Source: Rahnella variigena
GTDB taxonomy: Bacteria; Pseudomonadota; Gammaproteobacteria; Enterobacterales; Enterobacteriaceae
Reading direction: 5' to 3'
DNA length: 64,000 nt
Assembly (NCBI RefSeq): GCF_003610915.1
Contig: NZ_NSDJ01000001.1
Coordinates: forward strand, 806,001 to 870,000
In this document: positions 10,822 to 20,802 of the stretch, one piece after another
Position numbering within the stretch: the first letter of the stretch is position 1
Layout of the letters: every line of letters starts with the position of its first letter
Notes under the pieces: model-generated
The model's database searches: none
The model's input: only the letters and a program-made list of their open reading frames with translations
Told to the model about the DNA's origin: nothing
Translations under genes and position numbers: made by a program

Positions 10822-11829
10822 TCAGGCGAGTTTTTTGCGTAAGTTATGCAGGCGCTTTAGCCACAATAATAGTTGCCACCATTGCTTCGGGCCGCGGGCA
10901 TTACGGAGCATTATCTTACGTGTGCCGGAGGTATAAATATCTTCAATCATGGCTTTTTGAGCCGCAGGATCAGGCTCACGACGAACTGAGTGGCATACCG
11001 TCAGCGCTTCACGTGTGACCTGCCGTGGAAACTCAGCATAAATTTTTATCCGGTCTTTATATTGCTCATTCAGCTCATCAAGCATTTTGGCAATTTTCAG
11101 ATAATGTCTTTGATATTCAACGTTCTTCATCCCAGTGCGTTTTTGATTACTGATTGACTGACCGTGAATGTAGTAGCGGTATAGGATCGTTTGGGTGTAT
11201 CTCACGCGGCGGGCATTGAACATGAATTCGGTCGTCCAGGGAATATCCTGATGGTGTAAACCAGGTTCAAAATACAGTCCCTGTTTTCTAATCAATTCGA
11301 GACGATAGACGCCAAGCCAGACAACATGCAAATACCGGTTAGTCGCCAGCGCCGTTTTCAACCACAACGGCCCATCCAGTACACCCGTTGAGGTTAAACG
11401 GTCCTCAGGAATGAGCGTTTTTACTTTTTCTGAGCCGACAAAATAGCGTTCACCATTGCACTGAGCGGCATCCAGATCATCCTGCTCACACATCTCTATC
11501 AACGTTTTGTACATATCCGGAGAGATGATGTCATCGGCATCCGGAAAGGTTACATACTTGCCCCGGGCAATATCCAGACCGGCATTACGCGCCCGAGAAA
11601 CCCCGCCGTTTTCCTGGGTAATAACCTGAATATGGGGATATTTTGCGGCGTACTCTTGTGCTGTCTGCTCTGACCCGTCCGTAGAGCCGTCGTTAACAAT
11701 GATAATCTCGAGGCTATCCAGCGTTTGCGCGACGAGTGAATCCATAAAATTTCGGAACATCGCCCCTGCGTTGTACATAGGGATGATCGCGCTGAGCTTA
11801 ATGGTTTCGGATGGTGTTGTTAGGGTCAT
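10822..11829 (-). CDS. Family 2 glycosyltransferase, LPS core/O-antigen region
   Basis: A 335-residue GT-A enzyme: LSAIIPMYNAG near residues 12-22, NDGSTDGS at 46-53, and the metal-binding DADD at 97-100. The C-terminal part is basic and has no obvious membrane helix. The acceptor and sugar cannot be told from sequence. The ATG at 11829 is preferred; the frame continues to a GTG at 11889, but those 20 residues do not resemble the fold. It is the last gene of the leftward hldD-to-GT2 operon, after the O-antigen ligase gene. Confidence 0.85.
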   Translation of the reverse strand: MTLTTPSETIKLSAIIPMYNAGAMFRNFMDSLVAQTLDSLEIIIVNDGSTDGSEQTAQEYAAKYPHIQVITQENGGVSRARNAGLDIARGKYVTFPDADDIISPDMYKTLIEMCEQDDLDAAQCNGERYFVGSEKVKTLIPEDRLTSTGVLDGPLWLKTALATNRYLHVVWLGVYRLELIRKQGLYFEPGLHHQDIPWTTEFMFNARRVRYTQTILYRYYIHGQSISNQKRTGMKNVEYQRHYLKIAKMLDELNEQYKDRIKIYAEFPRQVTREALTVCHSVRREPDPAAQKAMIEDIYTSGTRKIMLRNARGPKQWWQLLLWLKRLHNLRKKLA

Positions 11830-11898
11830 GACACATAATTTCCACGAATAAGGAGTGCTGGCAACCGCGCCGGGCGCAGTGCCCGGCACGTAAAATCA

Positions 11899-13182
11899 TT
11901 ATTTTTCAGAGACTGAAGGGGTCTTCATCCGCAACATCAGCAGATACCCCACTATCAGAACGACAAAATACGGCGTCTCGCGATTATAGAACTGAGAATC
12001 GCCCTGACTGAAATAAATGACCGGTACTGAAAGCAGCAGGAATTCGTAGCCTTTAGGGACGAGTTTAAAGGGATATAACAATAATACGGCGAAGAACAAC
12101 ACCATAATAATCCCGCCAAAAATGCCCTGTAATGACAAGGTGTCAATGATGTCATTGTGCAAATGGAATGGCAGATTACGTAAGGCTTCCGGATTTCCCC
12201 CTTCATGTTGATTAATGAAGGCTGTCGCAAGCGCATTCCGGCTGTCTGCTGACTGTCCGAACGGATGATGTTCAAAAGCATCGATACCCGCGCGCCACAT
12301 TGAGAAACGGGCGCCTACGGAAGTATTACGGTCTCCGGCATCGTAAGAGGCGACTTCATTCTGCAGATTATCGATCCGGGTGACGATTTTGTTGTAATAC
12401 GGATGGCCGGATAAAAGAGCAGAAATGATTAGCCCTGCAATGGCGAAGCCATAAATCATTTTTGATGTATGTGAACTCTTCGCGAAATCATAGAGCACAC
12501 TACAGACGCTAATAAAGGTAAACAGGATTGCCGCTGATCGGGTTTCTGTTGCTGCCAGAACGCCAAATGTCATGGTCATGATCACCAGACAAAAAAGCCT
12601 GTAATGTTTTAGTCCATGAAATTTCAGGCTGTACATCACCAGTAACGAGAAAATAGTAAACGTATAAGCACCGGAAGTCGGTGCATCAGAGTTAATTCGG
12701 ATACGCTCGCCCGTTTTCAGGTAAACCGCGATATGCATGACGGAGATAATCATAAATAACAATGTCATGATCGCAATTCCCGTGCGGACAGTCACTGTCG
12801 ATATCTTCCATCTGTGCAAATTATGCTCTATAGCATAAAGAATAAAGGCCGCCAGGATAAGTCGCTTGCCGCTTATCTGATAATGGTGAGCAATCAGCGG
12901 ATACTGTTCATTGGTCGTCAATGCGACCCACAATACTTTGCTAACACCGAGCAGTAATACAATCCATGAAAAAACGTAAAAATGGACTTTTTTATCTTTT
13001 TTAAACGTGATGTATACGAAATAGATAACTGCGATATATGTCGTGATATAGAAAAAGTTTCGGGTGACTTCTCCGGACAGCATAAAAAAAGAAATCGAGA
13101 TGGTGGTGAATAAGAAAAACAGTGCAGCAAGCTTATCGTCAAATGACGATTTTTTGATTGCTGATAACCAAGGGTTAATCAT
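11899..13182 (-). CDS. waaL: O-antigen ligase (WaaL family, Wzy_C domain)
   Basis: A 427-residue protein with about ten to twelve hydrophobic segments. Toward the C-terminus it has a large loop with HPFGQSADSRN and PFHLHNDIIDTLSLQG, which fits the periplasmic loop of WaaL with its conserved arginine and histidine. WaaL joins undecaprenyl-linked O-antigen to the finished lipid A-core in the periplasm. The gene is strongly AT-rich (only 15 G/C in the 60 bases at 12961-13020). Its start overlaps the preceding GT8 stop by eight bases. O-antigen polymerase Wzy has a similar build, but a site inside the core operon favours the ligase. Confidence 0.82.
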   Translation of the reverse strand: MINPWLSAIKKSSFDDKLAALFFLFTTISISFFMLSGEVTRNFFYITTYIAVIYFVYITFKKDKKVHFYVFSWIVLLLGVSKVLWVALTTNEQYPLIAHHYQISGKRLILAAFILYAIEHNLHRWKISTVTVRTGIAIMTLLFMIISVMHIAVYLKTGERIRINSDAPTSGAYTFTIFSLLVMYSLKFHGLKHYRLFCLVIMTMTFGVLAATETRSAAILFTFISVCSVLYDFAKSSHTSKMIYGFAIAGLIISALLSGHPYYNKIVTRIDNLQNEVASYDAGDRNTSVGARFSMWRAGIDAFEHHPFGQSADSRNALATAFINQHEGGNPEALRNLPFHLHNDIIDTLSLQGIFGGIIMVLFFAVLLLYPFKLVPKGYEFLLLSVPVIYFSQGDSQFYNRETPYFVVLIVGYLLMLRMKTPSVSEK

Positions 13183-14176
13183 GTGTTCTTTTCCTGAATA
13201 CTTTTGTGTTCATATACTTAGCCATCCATTTCACGCTACTTAAGTAGTCTCCTTTAAACCACAGGACACGAGCATAGCGTTTCATTTCTTTATAACTTAC
13301 TGGCATGTCGAGCGAAATGCCTCTCCATGGGGAGCGCTCATAATAGGAGTAATAGAGATCAGCCACTTTGCTTCCACCCCACGAATGCCAGGGTTTACAT
13401 TTTCCGGTGTAATGAATCAGGATCACACCGGCAGGAAGGGCTTTCTCATGGCCTACGCGTTTGTAAATGATATCGACGATATAATTATATTCTTTAGGCA
13501 GTAGCAGGATTTCGTTTTCCAGCACGACATTCAGGGCTTCCTGATCAGGGAATTTAAATTTATCCCCGTTTTCGCGAAGCTCATTAATCACCCGGTTGGT
13601 GGTGTCTCTGGCAACCCATTTTTCGATATTGATATAAAGAAATCCGGAGTTGAAATAATTACCAGAAGTCAGCTTTAGCACCGGGCAAAGTTTAGCTCGC
13701 GCCCTTTTTTCATCATTTACTGCACATAACGTGTGTTGACTGATATCCAGTTTGATCAGGTCATTGTACTGACCGACACATAGCGTATCAGCATCCAGAT
13801 AAATCACTTTATCTGTGATATCAGCGAGGATGAGCGGGATAAATAACCGGTAATAGATGGCGTGTGTGTAGCGGCCAACCATCGGCAATCCCTGAAAAGC
13901 CTCATCTTTGAAGGTATAGGTGGTGACGGCAAGGGGAAACATCTTCGCTAACTCAATAATTCGGCTGATGCTCTCATTGCTGAGCGTTGTACCGAATAAA
14001 TGAACATGAAAGCGCAGATCAGGGTTGTTTTCCAGAACTGAGAACACAGCAATGCCCATTCCGCGAGCATAACTGTCATTGATACCGAAAGAGAGATGCA
14101 CCACATCTTTTTCAGTTCCCAGAGAGTTAACAATCTCTTCCCTATTCTTAATTGATGGATGCAAGGTATTAGCCAT
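13175..14176 (-). CDS. Family 8 glycosyltransferase of the LPS outer core (WaaI/WaaO/WaaJ-like)
   Basis: A 333-residue retaining glycosyltransferase: HLSFGINDSYARGM near the start, the metal-binding DADT near residue 128 (VIYLDADTLC), GNYFNSGFLYIN, DQEALN, and the C-terminal HYTGKCKPW. These are the standard GT8 motifs of enterobacterial outer-core alpha-glucosyl or alpha-galactosyl transferases that use UDP-sugars. The exact acceptor cannot be assigned. It overlaps both neighbours by eight bases and is AT-rich like waaL. Confidence 0.87.
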   Translation of the reverse strand: MANTLHPSIKNREEIVNSLGTEKDVVHLSFGINDSYARGMGIAVFSVLENNPDLRFHVHLFGTTLSNESISRIIELAKMFPLAVTTYTFKDEAFQGLPMVGRYTHAIYYRLFIPLILADITDKVIYLDADTLCVGQYNDLIKLDISQHTLCAVNDEKRARAKLCPVLKLTSGNYFNSGFLYINIEKWVARDTTNRVINELRENGDKFKFPDQEALNVVLENEILLLPKEYNYIVDIIYKRVGHEKALPAGVILIHYTGKCKPWHSWGGSKVADLYYSYYERSPWRGISLDMPVSYKEMKRYARVLWFKGDYLSSVKWMAKYMNTKVFRKRTHD

Positions 14177-15266
14177 AAGGGCGCTCCTGACCTCTGCTGT
14201 CAGTAATGAACTCGTGAATCGCTTTTAATTTATGTTCGTTCAGCGCAAACAATTGTTCCGGCGTCAGGCTAAAACGGGTTCTGGTTTCAAAAACAAACGA
14301 AGCAGGTTCAAAGTTTTCAGGTTCAATAAACAGCACCTTACCTAACGGACGCTGTTCTTCCTTACAACATGGGCCGGTAAAGCAGATGATAGGCGTTTTT
14401 TGTGAATCTGCTATATAGGCATTTCCTGAATCTGAGGCGATATAAGCATCAAGTTGACCTAGCGCAAAAGGCACATCTTCTAACGGCATCTGACCGATTA
14501 GGCTCACGACGCGTGATTTTTCCTCTTCACTTAATATTTCAAGTAAAGCATCCAGATAAGGCTGTTCATTAGCCGGACCGAACACGATGAACTGACAGTC
14601 AAGATTCGACAGATTTTGTATGATCTGCTGCCAGACTTCCCGTGGGATGGTTTTTGCACGATTCCCCGCAGAAATACTGATCCCAATTTTGATTTCACCG
14701 GTTTTATCCAGCACAGGATAGTGAGTTTTCGGGATCCATAACGGCAGCGTGGCATGCGAGTGGTAACTGTCAGCCGTCAGCGCGGGATCAGCCAGTTTCA
14801 GGTAGTTTTCTAAAGCGAGGTCATACTTACCGTGCTGACAAACCACGTTAGCTGTGGCAAAGAAAATCCGGTGATACCACTTACGCACGTAGGTTTCTAA
14901 AAAGGCTTTGTGCTTCGCATTACAAAATGCAGCGTAGAAAGCATTAATGCTGTTAGGTTGCAGCAGATAGACATTGTCATAGCGGTTGAGGAGCCTGAAC
15001 GCCAGACGGATTTTACTGAAGAGAGACTTCTTGTGTTCTTCAATCAGGAAGATCGACTCAATCGTTGTATCGCGCCCGGCCAGTGGCAGCACCGTTTTAC
15101 TGATTAACACGTCCGATTTTTTCAGATGTTTGAGTAACGGCGTGATGTTAACAAAATCGCCAATTTTGGCGGTCTGGATGACGAGATTGCGTCCTTTGCC
15201 CTGATGAAAAGGTTTCATCAGCATTTTGAATGGCCACAGCAAAATGAAAATAATTACATAGCTCAT
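14169..15266 (-). CDS. Family 9 (heptosyltransferase-like) glycosyltransferase
   Basis: A 365-residue GT9-type protein. An N-terminal hydrophobic segment is followed by RNLVIQTAKIGDFVNITPLLKHL, the family start, and near the C-terminus YIASDSGNAYIADSQKTPIICFTGP matches the heptose-donor site (usual form D-S/T-G-x-x-H) but with asparagine-alanine-tyrosine in place of the common MH or SH. It lies two bases after waaC and overlaps the GT8 gene. It may add another heptose or a different sugar to the core. It is more divergent than waaC, waaF or waaQ of this window. Confidence 0.78.
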   Translation of the reverse strand: MSYVIIFILLWPFKMLMKPFHQGKGRNLVIQTAKIGDFVNITPLLKHLKKSDVLISKTVLPLAGRDTTIESIFLIEEHKKSLFSKIRLAFRLLNRYDNVYLLQPNSINAFYAAFCNAKHKAFLETYVRKWYHRIFFATANVVCQHGKYDLALENYLKLADPALTADSYHSHATLPLWIPKTHYPVLDKTGEIKIGISISAGNRAKTIPREVWQQIIQNLSNLDCQFIVFGPANEQPYLDALLEILSEEEKSRVVSLIGQMPLEDVPFALGQLDAYIASDSGNAYIADSQKTPIICFTGPCCKEEQRPLGKVLFIEPENFEPASFVFETRTRFSLTPEQLFALNEHKLKAIHEFITDSRGQERPYG

Positions 15267-15268
15267 GG

Positions 15269-16252
15269 TCAGTTCATTTCCTTACTGGCAGAAATAACAT
15301 CGTTGAGTTGCTCAAAAACGCGTTCCGCCGGCAGAGCCTCCAGCGAGTTGTTTTCTGCTTTCAGGACACACTGATTCTTCCCGTATCCGCCAATCAAACC
15401 CGGATCGGTCGGACCGTAGAGGGTGATATTCGGGCGATCCAGCGCCGCAGTCAGATGGCTGAGTCCGGTATCCACTGAAATCACGGCTTGCGCACCGGCT
15501 AACACCTCAGCCACTTTCTCGAGACTCAATTTAGGCAAGACTTCAACGTAAGGAAACCCTTCAGCCAGGCGCAACGCACGCTGATATTCATGCTCAGCGC
15601 CCCACGGCAGTTTGATGCGAAGATTGGCAGTACTCAACATCCCGATCAGTTCACGCCACTTTTCTTCCGGCCAGTGTTTTTCTGCACGGGTGGTCGCATG
15701 GAGAAAGACCAGATACTGACCGGCATCGTCAGGCAAATGTGAAAGGAAGCGCGCCGCAATGGCGTAGTCGCCCTGGGTCGCAGGTTTTACATAGCCGAGA
15801 CTTTTAGCAAACAGTTCTCTGGTGCGCTCCACTGCATGCTGTTTTTTATCAATTTCGTGGCGCTGATTGTAGAACCAGCTGGCGAAAGGTTCACGGGCAC
15901 TTTTGCAGTCTTGCCCGTGTTTTTCACCTTTGGCAACACGGGTGATTAGCGCTGCACTTTTGATTAATCCCTGAGCGTCAATGATGGCGTCATAGAGGGT
16001 GGATTGCACTTCGCGTTTGAAATCACAGCGTTGCTGCCGGGTTTCAGAGCCAAACCAGTTTTTGCGCCAGCGGCGAATCGCCACCGGAATAACGCGATCG
16101 ACGGCCGGATGCCAGCCGGGGATCTGAGTGAAACCTTCTTCCACAACCCAGTCAAAGCGGATCCCGGGAATAGCCTGCATGGCATCCGTTAATGCAGGAA
16201 GCGTATGCAGAACGTCGCCCATGGACGAGGTTTTGACAATGAGAACCCGCAT
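15269..16252 (-). CDS. waaC: ADP-heptose:Kdo heptosyltransferase I
   Basis: WaaC adds the first L-glycero-D-manno-heptose to Kdo of the inner core. The 327-residue GT9 protein starts MRVLIVKTSSMGDVLHTLPALTDA and carries the donor-site AVISVDTGLSHLTAALDRPNITLYGPT. Length is as usual. Its ATG overlaps the waaF stop by one base (TAATG), giving tight coupling in the hldD-waaF-waaC operon. Confidence 0.96.
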   Translation of the reverse strand: MRVLIVKTSSMGDVLHTLPALTDAMQAIPGIRFDWVVEEGFTQIPGWHPAVDRVIPVAIRRWRKNWFGSETRQQRCDFKREVQSTLYDAIIDAQGLIKSAALITRVAKGEKHGQDCKSAREPFASWFYNQRHEIDKKQHAVERTRELFAKSLGYVKPATQGDYAIAARFLSHLPDDAGQYLVFLHATTRAEKHWPEEKWRELIGMLSTANLRIKLPWGAEHEYQRALRLAEGFPYVEVLPKLSLEKVAEVLAGAQAVISVDTGLSHLTAALDRPNITLYGPTDPGLIGGYGKNQCVLKAENNSLEALPAERVFEQLNDVISASKEMN

Positions 16253-17301
16253 TAAATCTCCTTCCTTGCGCTCAGTAACTGGTTTAATTCCTGATAAACC
16301 TGCTCAGGTTGAATATCAATCAGACTCTGGTGATAGCCTTCTTCGGCATCGCCTTTGCGGACTTTATGGTAGCCGGTGATCAGGCGGATAACTTTCGCCT
16401 GATGGCTGAGTGGCGGGGTGAAGTCCGGGCTGCTCGGCCCGTAGAGTGCCACCAGCGGTTTATCCAGTGCAGCAGCGACATGCATCAGACCAGAATCATT
16501 GCTGACCACAGCCTGGCAGGCCGCGATCATCACCACAGCCTGATCCAGAGAAGTTTTACCCGCAAGATTCAGGCAGAAAGCTTGAGCACTTTCATTCAGT
16601 GCCAGACGGATTTGCTCTCCGGCGGCATTGTCTTTTGCCGAACCAAACAGCACGACCTGATAGCCTTCGCTGATCAGTTTTTCAGCCAGTACGGCGTAGT
16701 GATAATGCGGCCAGCGTTTGGCCGGGCCGAATTCAGCACCCGGACAAAAGCCAATCAACGGACGTGAATTATCGACAGCAAAGGCGATTTTGACGGCCGC
16801 GATTTCGGCTCCAGTGACCTGCAGTTTTGGCCACAGAATGGGTTGTGGAAGGTCGGCCGCAGTTTTGATTTTTCCGGCTTCGTAGCCGAGCGCCGCGTAG
16901 CGCTGAACCATCAGCGGAAATGCGGCTTTATCGAGGACCCGTAAATCATTGAGCAAGCCATAGCGCATTTCGCCACGCCAGCCAGTGCGCTGAGGAATGC
17001 GCGCAAAGAACGGAACCAGCGCTGATTTAAAAGAGTTAGGCAAGACATAAGCGCGGTCATAATGCGTATCGCGCAATGAAACGCCCAGACGACGACGCTC
17101 GCCAAGTTCCAGTGCGCCATGACCCAATGGCATCGCCAGCGCCTGATTCACTTCCGGCATCCGGTCGAGCAAGGGACGGCACCATGCAGGTGCCATCACG
17201 TCAATTTGTGCTTGCGGGTGCGCAGCTTTCAGGGTGCGGTAGAGACTTTGAGACATCATCATGTCACCGACCCATGACGGCCCAATTACCAGTATTTTCA
17301 T
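16252..17301 (-). CDS. waaF: ADP-heptose:LPS heptosyltransferase II
   Basis: WaaF adds the second heptose to heptose I. The 349-residue GT9 protein starts MKILVIGPSWVGDMMMSQSLYRTL and has AVVSNDSGLMHVAAALDKPLVALYGPSSP near residue 265, both diagnostic. It follows hldD after 30 bases and overlaps waaC by one base. Confidence 0.96.
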   Translation of the reverse strand: MKILVIGPSWVGDMMMSQSLYRTLKAAHPQAQIDVMAPAWCRPLLDRMPEVNQALAMPLGHGALELGERRRLGVSLRDTHYDRAYVLPNSFKSALVPFFARIPQRTGWRGEMRYGLLNDLRVLDKAAFPLMVQRYAALGYEAGKIKTAADLPQPILWPKLQVTGAEIAAVKIAFAVDNSRPLIGFCPGAEFGPAKRWPHYHYAVLAEKLISEGYQVVLFGSAKDNAAGEQIRLALNESAQAFCLNLAGKTSLDQAVVMIAACQAVVSNDSGLMHVAAALDKPLVALYGPSSPDFTPPLSHQAKVIRLITGYHKVRKGDAEEGYHQSLIDIQPEQVYQELNQLLSARKEI

Positions 17302-17331
17302 ACCGTTAATCCATTCCTCAATGTGCAGGGC

Positions 17332-18264
17332 TTAAACTGTGCGGTTAAGCCAGCTCATGTATTCCGTCACGCCTTCAGCAACCGTTTTGAAGGGTTTGTC
17401 ATAACCGGCATTACGCAGCGCGGTCATATCGGCCTGAGTGAAGGACTGATAACGGCCTTTCAATTTTTCCGGGAAAGGAATGTATTCGATATCGCCAGAT
17501 TTGTGGTACGCCACGACCGCGTCTGCCACCGCCTGGAAGGATTCTGAACGACCGGTACCGCAGTTGAAAATACCGGAAACGCCGTTCTGCCAGAACCACA
17601 GGTTCACCGCAGCCACATCGCCCACGTAGATGAAATCGCGTTTGAAGCCTTCGCTGCCGGAGAACAATTTCGGGTTCTCGCCGGCGTTGATCTGGTTGTT
17701 CAGGTGGAACGCGACGCTGGCCATGCTGCCTTTATGGCCTTCGCGTGGTCCGTAAACGTTGAAGTAACGAAAACCACAAATCTGAGATTCTGCGTGTGGC
17801 AGAATTTCGCGAACATACTGGTCAAAAAGGAATTTAGAATAGCCATAGACGTTCAGTGGCTGCTCATATTTACGATCTTCAACAAAGCTGGTGCTCTGGC
17901 TGCCGTAAGTCGCCGCGGAAGAGGCGTAAAGGAAAGGAATACTGCGATCCAGACAATAATGCAGGATATCTTTAGAGTACTGATAGTTGTTGTCCATCAT
18001 GTACTTTCCGTCCCACTCGGTGGTGGACGAACAGGCGCCTTCGTGGAAAATGGCGTCAATATCACCTAAATCATCGCCTGCAACGATACTGGCGATGAAA
18101 TCTTCTTTATCACAATAATCCGCAATATCCAGATCAACCAGATTGACGAATTTGGTGCCGTCTTTCAGGTTATCGACCACCAGAATATCGCGGTATCCCA
18201 TATCATTGAGCGATTTAATAATATTGCTGCCGATAAAACCAGCGCCGCCAGTGACGATTATCAT
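17332..18264 (-). CDS. hldD: ADP-L-glycero-D-manno-heptose 6-epimerase
   Basis: HldD converts ADP-D-glycero- to ADP-L-glycero-manno-heptose, the donor used by WaaC, WaaF and WaaQ. The 310-residue short-chain dehydrogenase-type protein has [14 protein letters not shown] at its start (NADP binding) and the YGYSK catalytic tyrosine-lysine near residue 140. The start at 18264 gives exactly the family length; the longer frame adds three residues. It is the first gene of the LPS operon and is divergent from kbl. Confidence 0.97.
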   Translation of the reverse strand: MIIVTGGAGFIGSNIIKSLNDMGYRDILVVDNLKDGTKFVNLVDLDIADYCDKEDFIASIVAGDDLGDIDAIFHEGACSSTTEWDGKYMMDNNYQYSKDILHYCLDRSIPFLYASSAATYGSQSTSFVEDRKYEQPLNVYGYSKFLFDQYVREILPHAESQICGFRYFNVYGPREGHKGSMASVAFHLNNQINAGENPKLFSGSEGFKRDFIYVGDVAAVNLWFWQNGVSGIFNCGTGRSESFQAVADAVVAYHKSGDIEYIPFPEKLKGRYQSFTQADMTALRNAGYDKPFKTVAEGVTEYMSWLNRTV

Positions 18265-18505
18265 GGGATCCACCTTTAATCATTTTAAGAACCGCGCACC
18301 ATGCGCCGCCTGTAATTGGGTAATATCATAACACTTCATTATGAAGCTCACATTGGGAAGGTGTCCGATAACACGCATTCTTGTGTTTCAGACCGTAAGG
18401 CGTGAACTATGCTGCAAAACAAAGATATTGTGAGCGGTTCCATCGTTATTTCGTATTCAGATTAGTAATGTATTCCGTGAATGAGTCATTTCAGGAGAAT
18501 ACTGT

Positions 18506-19702
18506 ATGTCTGTTTCGTTTTATCGGCAGTTGGAAGACCAGCTCGATCAGGCGCGGGTTGAAGGACTGTTTAAAGAAGAACGTATACTCACCACGCCTCA
18601 GCAGGCTGAAGTCTCTGTCGCGGGTGGCAAGCCGGTCATCAATTTCTGCGCGAACAACTATCTCGGATTAGCTAACCATCCGGAGCTCATCAGGGCCGCT
18701 AAAGAAGGGCTCGACAGCCACGGTTTTGGCATGGCGTCGGTGCGTTTTATCTGCGGTACACAAGATGCCCATAAAGAACTCGAACACCGCCTGGCCGATT
18801 TTCTCGGTATGGACGACGCGATCCTTTATTCCTCCTGTTTTGATGCCAACGGCGGATTATTCGAAACGCTGCTGGGCGAAGAAGACGCCATCATTTCGGA
18901 TGCGCTGAATCACGCATCAATCATCGACGGCGTCCGGTTGTGCAAAGCGAAACGCTACCGCTATGCCAACAATAATATGGACGAACTTGAAGCCCGTTTG
19001 CAGCAGGCGAAAGACGACGGTGCCCGGCATATTCTGGTCGCTACCGACGGTGTATTTTCCATGGATGGTGTGATTGCTAACCTGAAAGGTGTCTGCGATC
19101 TGGCAGAACGATTTGACGCGCTGGTGATGGTCGATGATTCCCATGCTGTCGGTTTTGTCGGTGCCGAAGGGCGCGGTACTCATGAATATTGTGACGTGAT
19201 GGGGCGGGTAGACATCATCACCGGAACGCTCGGTAAAGCGCTGGGCGGAGCTTCCGGTGGTTATACCGCAGCCCGTCAGGAAGTCATCGACTGGTTACGT
19301 CAGCGTTCACGTCCTTATCTTTTCTCCAATTCACTGGCACCGTCGATTGTCTCTGCCTCGCTGAAAGTGCTCTCCATGCTGGAAGAAGGCAGCGAACTGC
19401 GTGAGCGCCTGCTCAGCAATTCAAAAATGTTCCGTGAAAAAATGACAGCAGCCGGTTTCACGTTGGCAGGGGCCGATCACGCCATCATTCCTGTGATGCT
19501 GGGCGAAGCCCGTTTAGCGCAAGAATTTGCCGCGCTTTTGCAACGGGAAGGTATTTATGTCACCGGTTTCTTTTATCCGGTCGTGCCGCAAGGCCAGGCG
19601 CGTATCCGTACCCAGATGTCTGCGGCGCACAGCATTGAACAAATCGAAAAGGCGGTTGAAGCCTTTACCCGTATTGGCAAAAAGCTTGGCGTGATCGCCT
19701 GA
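18506..19702 (+). CDS. kbl: 2-amino-3-ketobutyrate coenzyme A ligase (glycine C-acetyltransferase)
   Basis: Kbl splits 2-amino-3-ketobutyrate with CoA into glycine and acetyl-CoA, the second step of threonine degradation. The 398-residue PLP enzyme has [15 protein letters not shown], the [11 protein letters not shown] region, the DDSHAVGF aspartate-histidine pair, and the PLP lysine in [12 protein letters not shown] near residue 244. A CAGGAG ribosome site precedes the ATG. tdh follows after nine bases, so they are one operon. Confidence 0.97.
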   Translation: MSVSFYRQLEDQLDQARVEGLFKEERILTTPQQAEVSVAGGKPVINFCANNYLGLANHPELIRAAKEGLDSHGFGMASVRFICGTQDAHKELEHRLADFLGMDDAILYSSCFDANGGLFETLLGEEDAIISDALNHASIIDGVRLCKAKRYRYANNNMDELEARLQQAKDDGARHILVATDGVFSMDGVIANLKGVCDLAERFDALVMVDDSHAVGFVGAEGRGTHEYCDVMGRVDIITGTLGKALGGASGGYTAARQEVIDWLRQRSRPYLFSNSLAPSIVSASLKVLSMLEEGSELRERLLSNSKMFREKMTAAGFTLAGADHAIIPVMLGEARLAQEFAALLQREGIYVTGFFYPVVPQGQARIRTQMSAAHSIEQIEKAVEAFTRIGKKLGVIA

Positions 19703-19711
19703 GGAGTTTCC

Positions 19712-20734
19712 ATGAAAGCCTTAGCAAAACTCAAACGTGAGGAAGGCATCTGGATGACGGATGCGCCGGTGCCTGAAATGGGCCATAACGATTTGCTGAT
19801 CAAAATCCGCAAAACAGCCATCTGTGGCACCGATGTGCATATTTATAACTGGGATGCATGGTCGCAAAAAACCATTCCGGTGCCGATGGTGGTCGGCCAT
19901 GAATACGTCGGCGAAGTCGTCGGGATCGGGCAGGAAGTTAAAGGCTTCAGCATCGGCGACCGTGTTTCCGGCGAAGGTCATATCACCTGCGGGCATTGCC
20001 GCAACTGCCGCGGCGGGCGCACGCACTTATGCCGCAATGCGCAGGGCGTCGGGGTAAATCGTCCCGGTGCCTTTGCGGAATATCTTGTTTTACCGGCGTT
20101 CAATGCGTTCAAAATCCCGGACAATATTTCTGACGATCTGGCGGCCATTTTCGACCCATTGGGCAACGCAGTTCATACCGCGCTGTCTTTTGATTTAGTC
20201 GGGGAAGATGTCCTGATAAGCGGCGCGGGTCCGATTGGTATCATGGCTGCCGCTATCTGCAAACACGTTGGCGCGCGTCATGTTGTGATCACTGACATGA
20301 ACGAATACCGGCTCGAACTTGCGCGCAAAATGGGTGTAACGCGGGCGGTCAATGTCAGTCAGCAAAGCCTGCCGGACGTCATGGAAGAACTGGGGATGAC
20401 GGAAGGGTTTGATGTCGGGCTGGAAATGTCCGGCGCACCGGCAGCATTTCGCAGCATGCTCAGTGCGATGAATCACGGCGGGCGGATTGCCATGCTCGGC
20501 ATTCCTTCTGCAGAAATGGCCATTGACTGGAATCAGGTGATTTTCAAGGGGCTGTTTATCAAGGGGATCTATGGCCGGGAAATGTTTGAAACCTGGTACA
20601 AAATGGCGGCGCTCATTCAGTCCGGGCTGGATCTCACTCCGTTAATCACTCACCATTTCCCGATTGATGAATTCCAGAAAGGGTTTGATGCGATGCGCTC
20701 CGGTCATTCCGGAAAGGTCATTCTTAACTGGTGA
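19712..20734 (+). CDS. tdh: L-threonine 3-dehydrogenase
   Basis: Tdh oxidises threonine to 2-amino-3-ketobutyrate with NAD, supplying Kbl. The 340-residue zinc alcohol dehydrogenase family protein has the catalytic zinc cysteine in ICGTDVHIY, the [10 protein letters not shown] histidine-glutamate pair, the four structural zinc cysteines in [15 protein letters not shown], and the NAD-binding [12 protein letters not shown]. It is complete; only the terminator after it has been split by the insertion sequence. Confidence 0.97.
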   Translation: MKALAKLKREEGIWMTDAPVPEMGHNDLLIKIRKTAICGTDVHIYNWDAWSQKTIPVPMVVGHEYVGEVVGIGQEVKGFSIGDRVSGEGHITCGHCRNCRGGRTHLCRNAQGVGVNRPGAFAEYLVLPAFNAFKIPDNISDDLAAIFDPLGNAVHTALSFDLVGEDVLISGAGPIGIMAAAICKHVGARHVVITDMNEYRLELARKMGVTRAVNVSQQSLPDVMEELGMTEGFDVGLEMSGAPAAFRSMLSAMNHGGRIAMLGIPSAEMAIDWNQVIFKGLFIKGIYGREMFETWYKMAALIQSGLDLTPLITHHFPIDEFQKGFDAMRSGHSGKVILNW

Positions 20735-20754
20735 TCTGATTTTTCGCAGAGATG

Positions 20755-20766
20755 AAAAAGCCCGCT
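20755..20766. terminator. Left half of the split tdh terminator
   Basis: AAAAAGCCCGCT forms the left arm of a rho-independent hairpin. Its partner AGCGGGCTTTTTT lies at 22222-22234, and the two arms are now held apart by the insertion sequence plus duplicated CAAC. Without the insertion the site would read stem AAAAGCCCGCT, loop CAAC, stem AGCGGGCTTTT and act on both strands. Confidence 0.88.
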
Positions 20767-20802
20767 CAACTGGACTGACCCCATAAAGTTGGACAGTTCA
20801 TG

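Noticed and set aside
18265..18505. Heat-shock (sigma-32) promoter for hldD
   Set aside because: Known for E. coli hldD, but I could not find a convincing CTTGAAA plus CCCCAT pair at the right spacing; a TATGAT alone is not enough.
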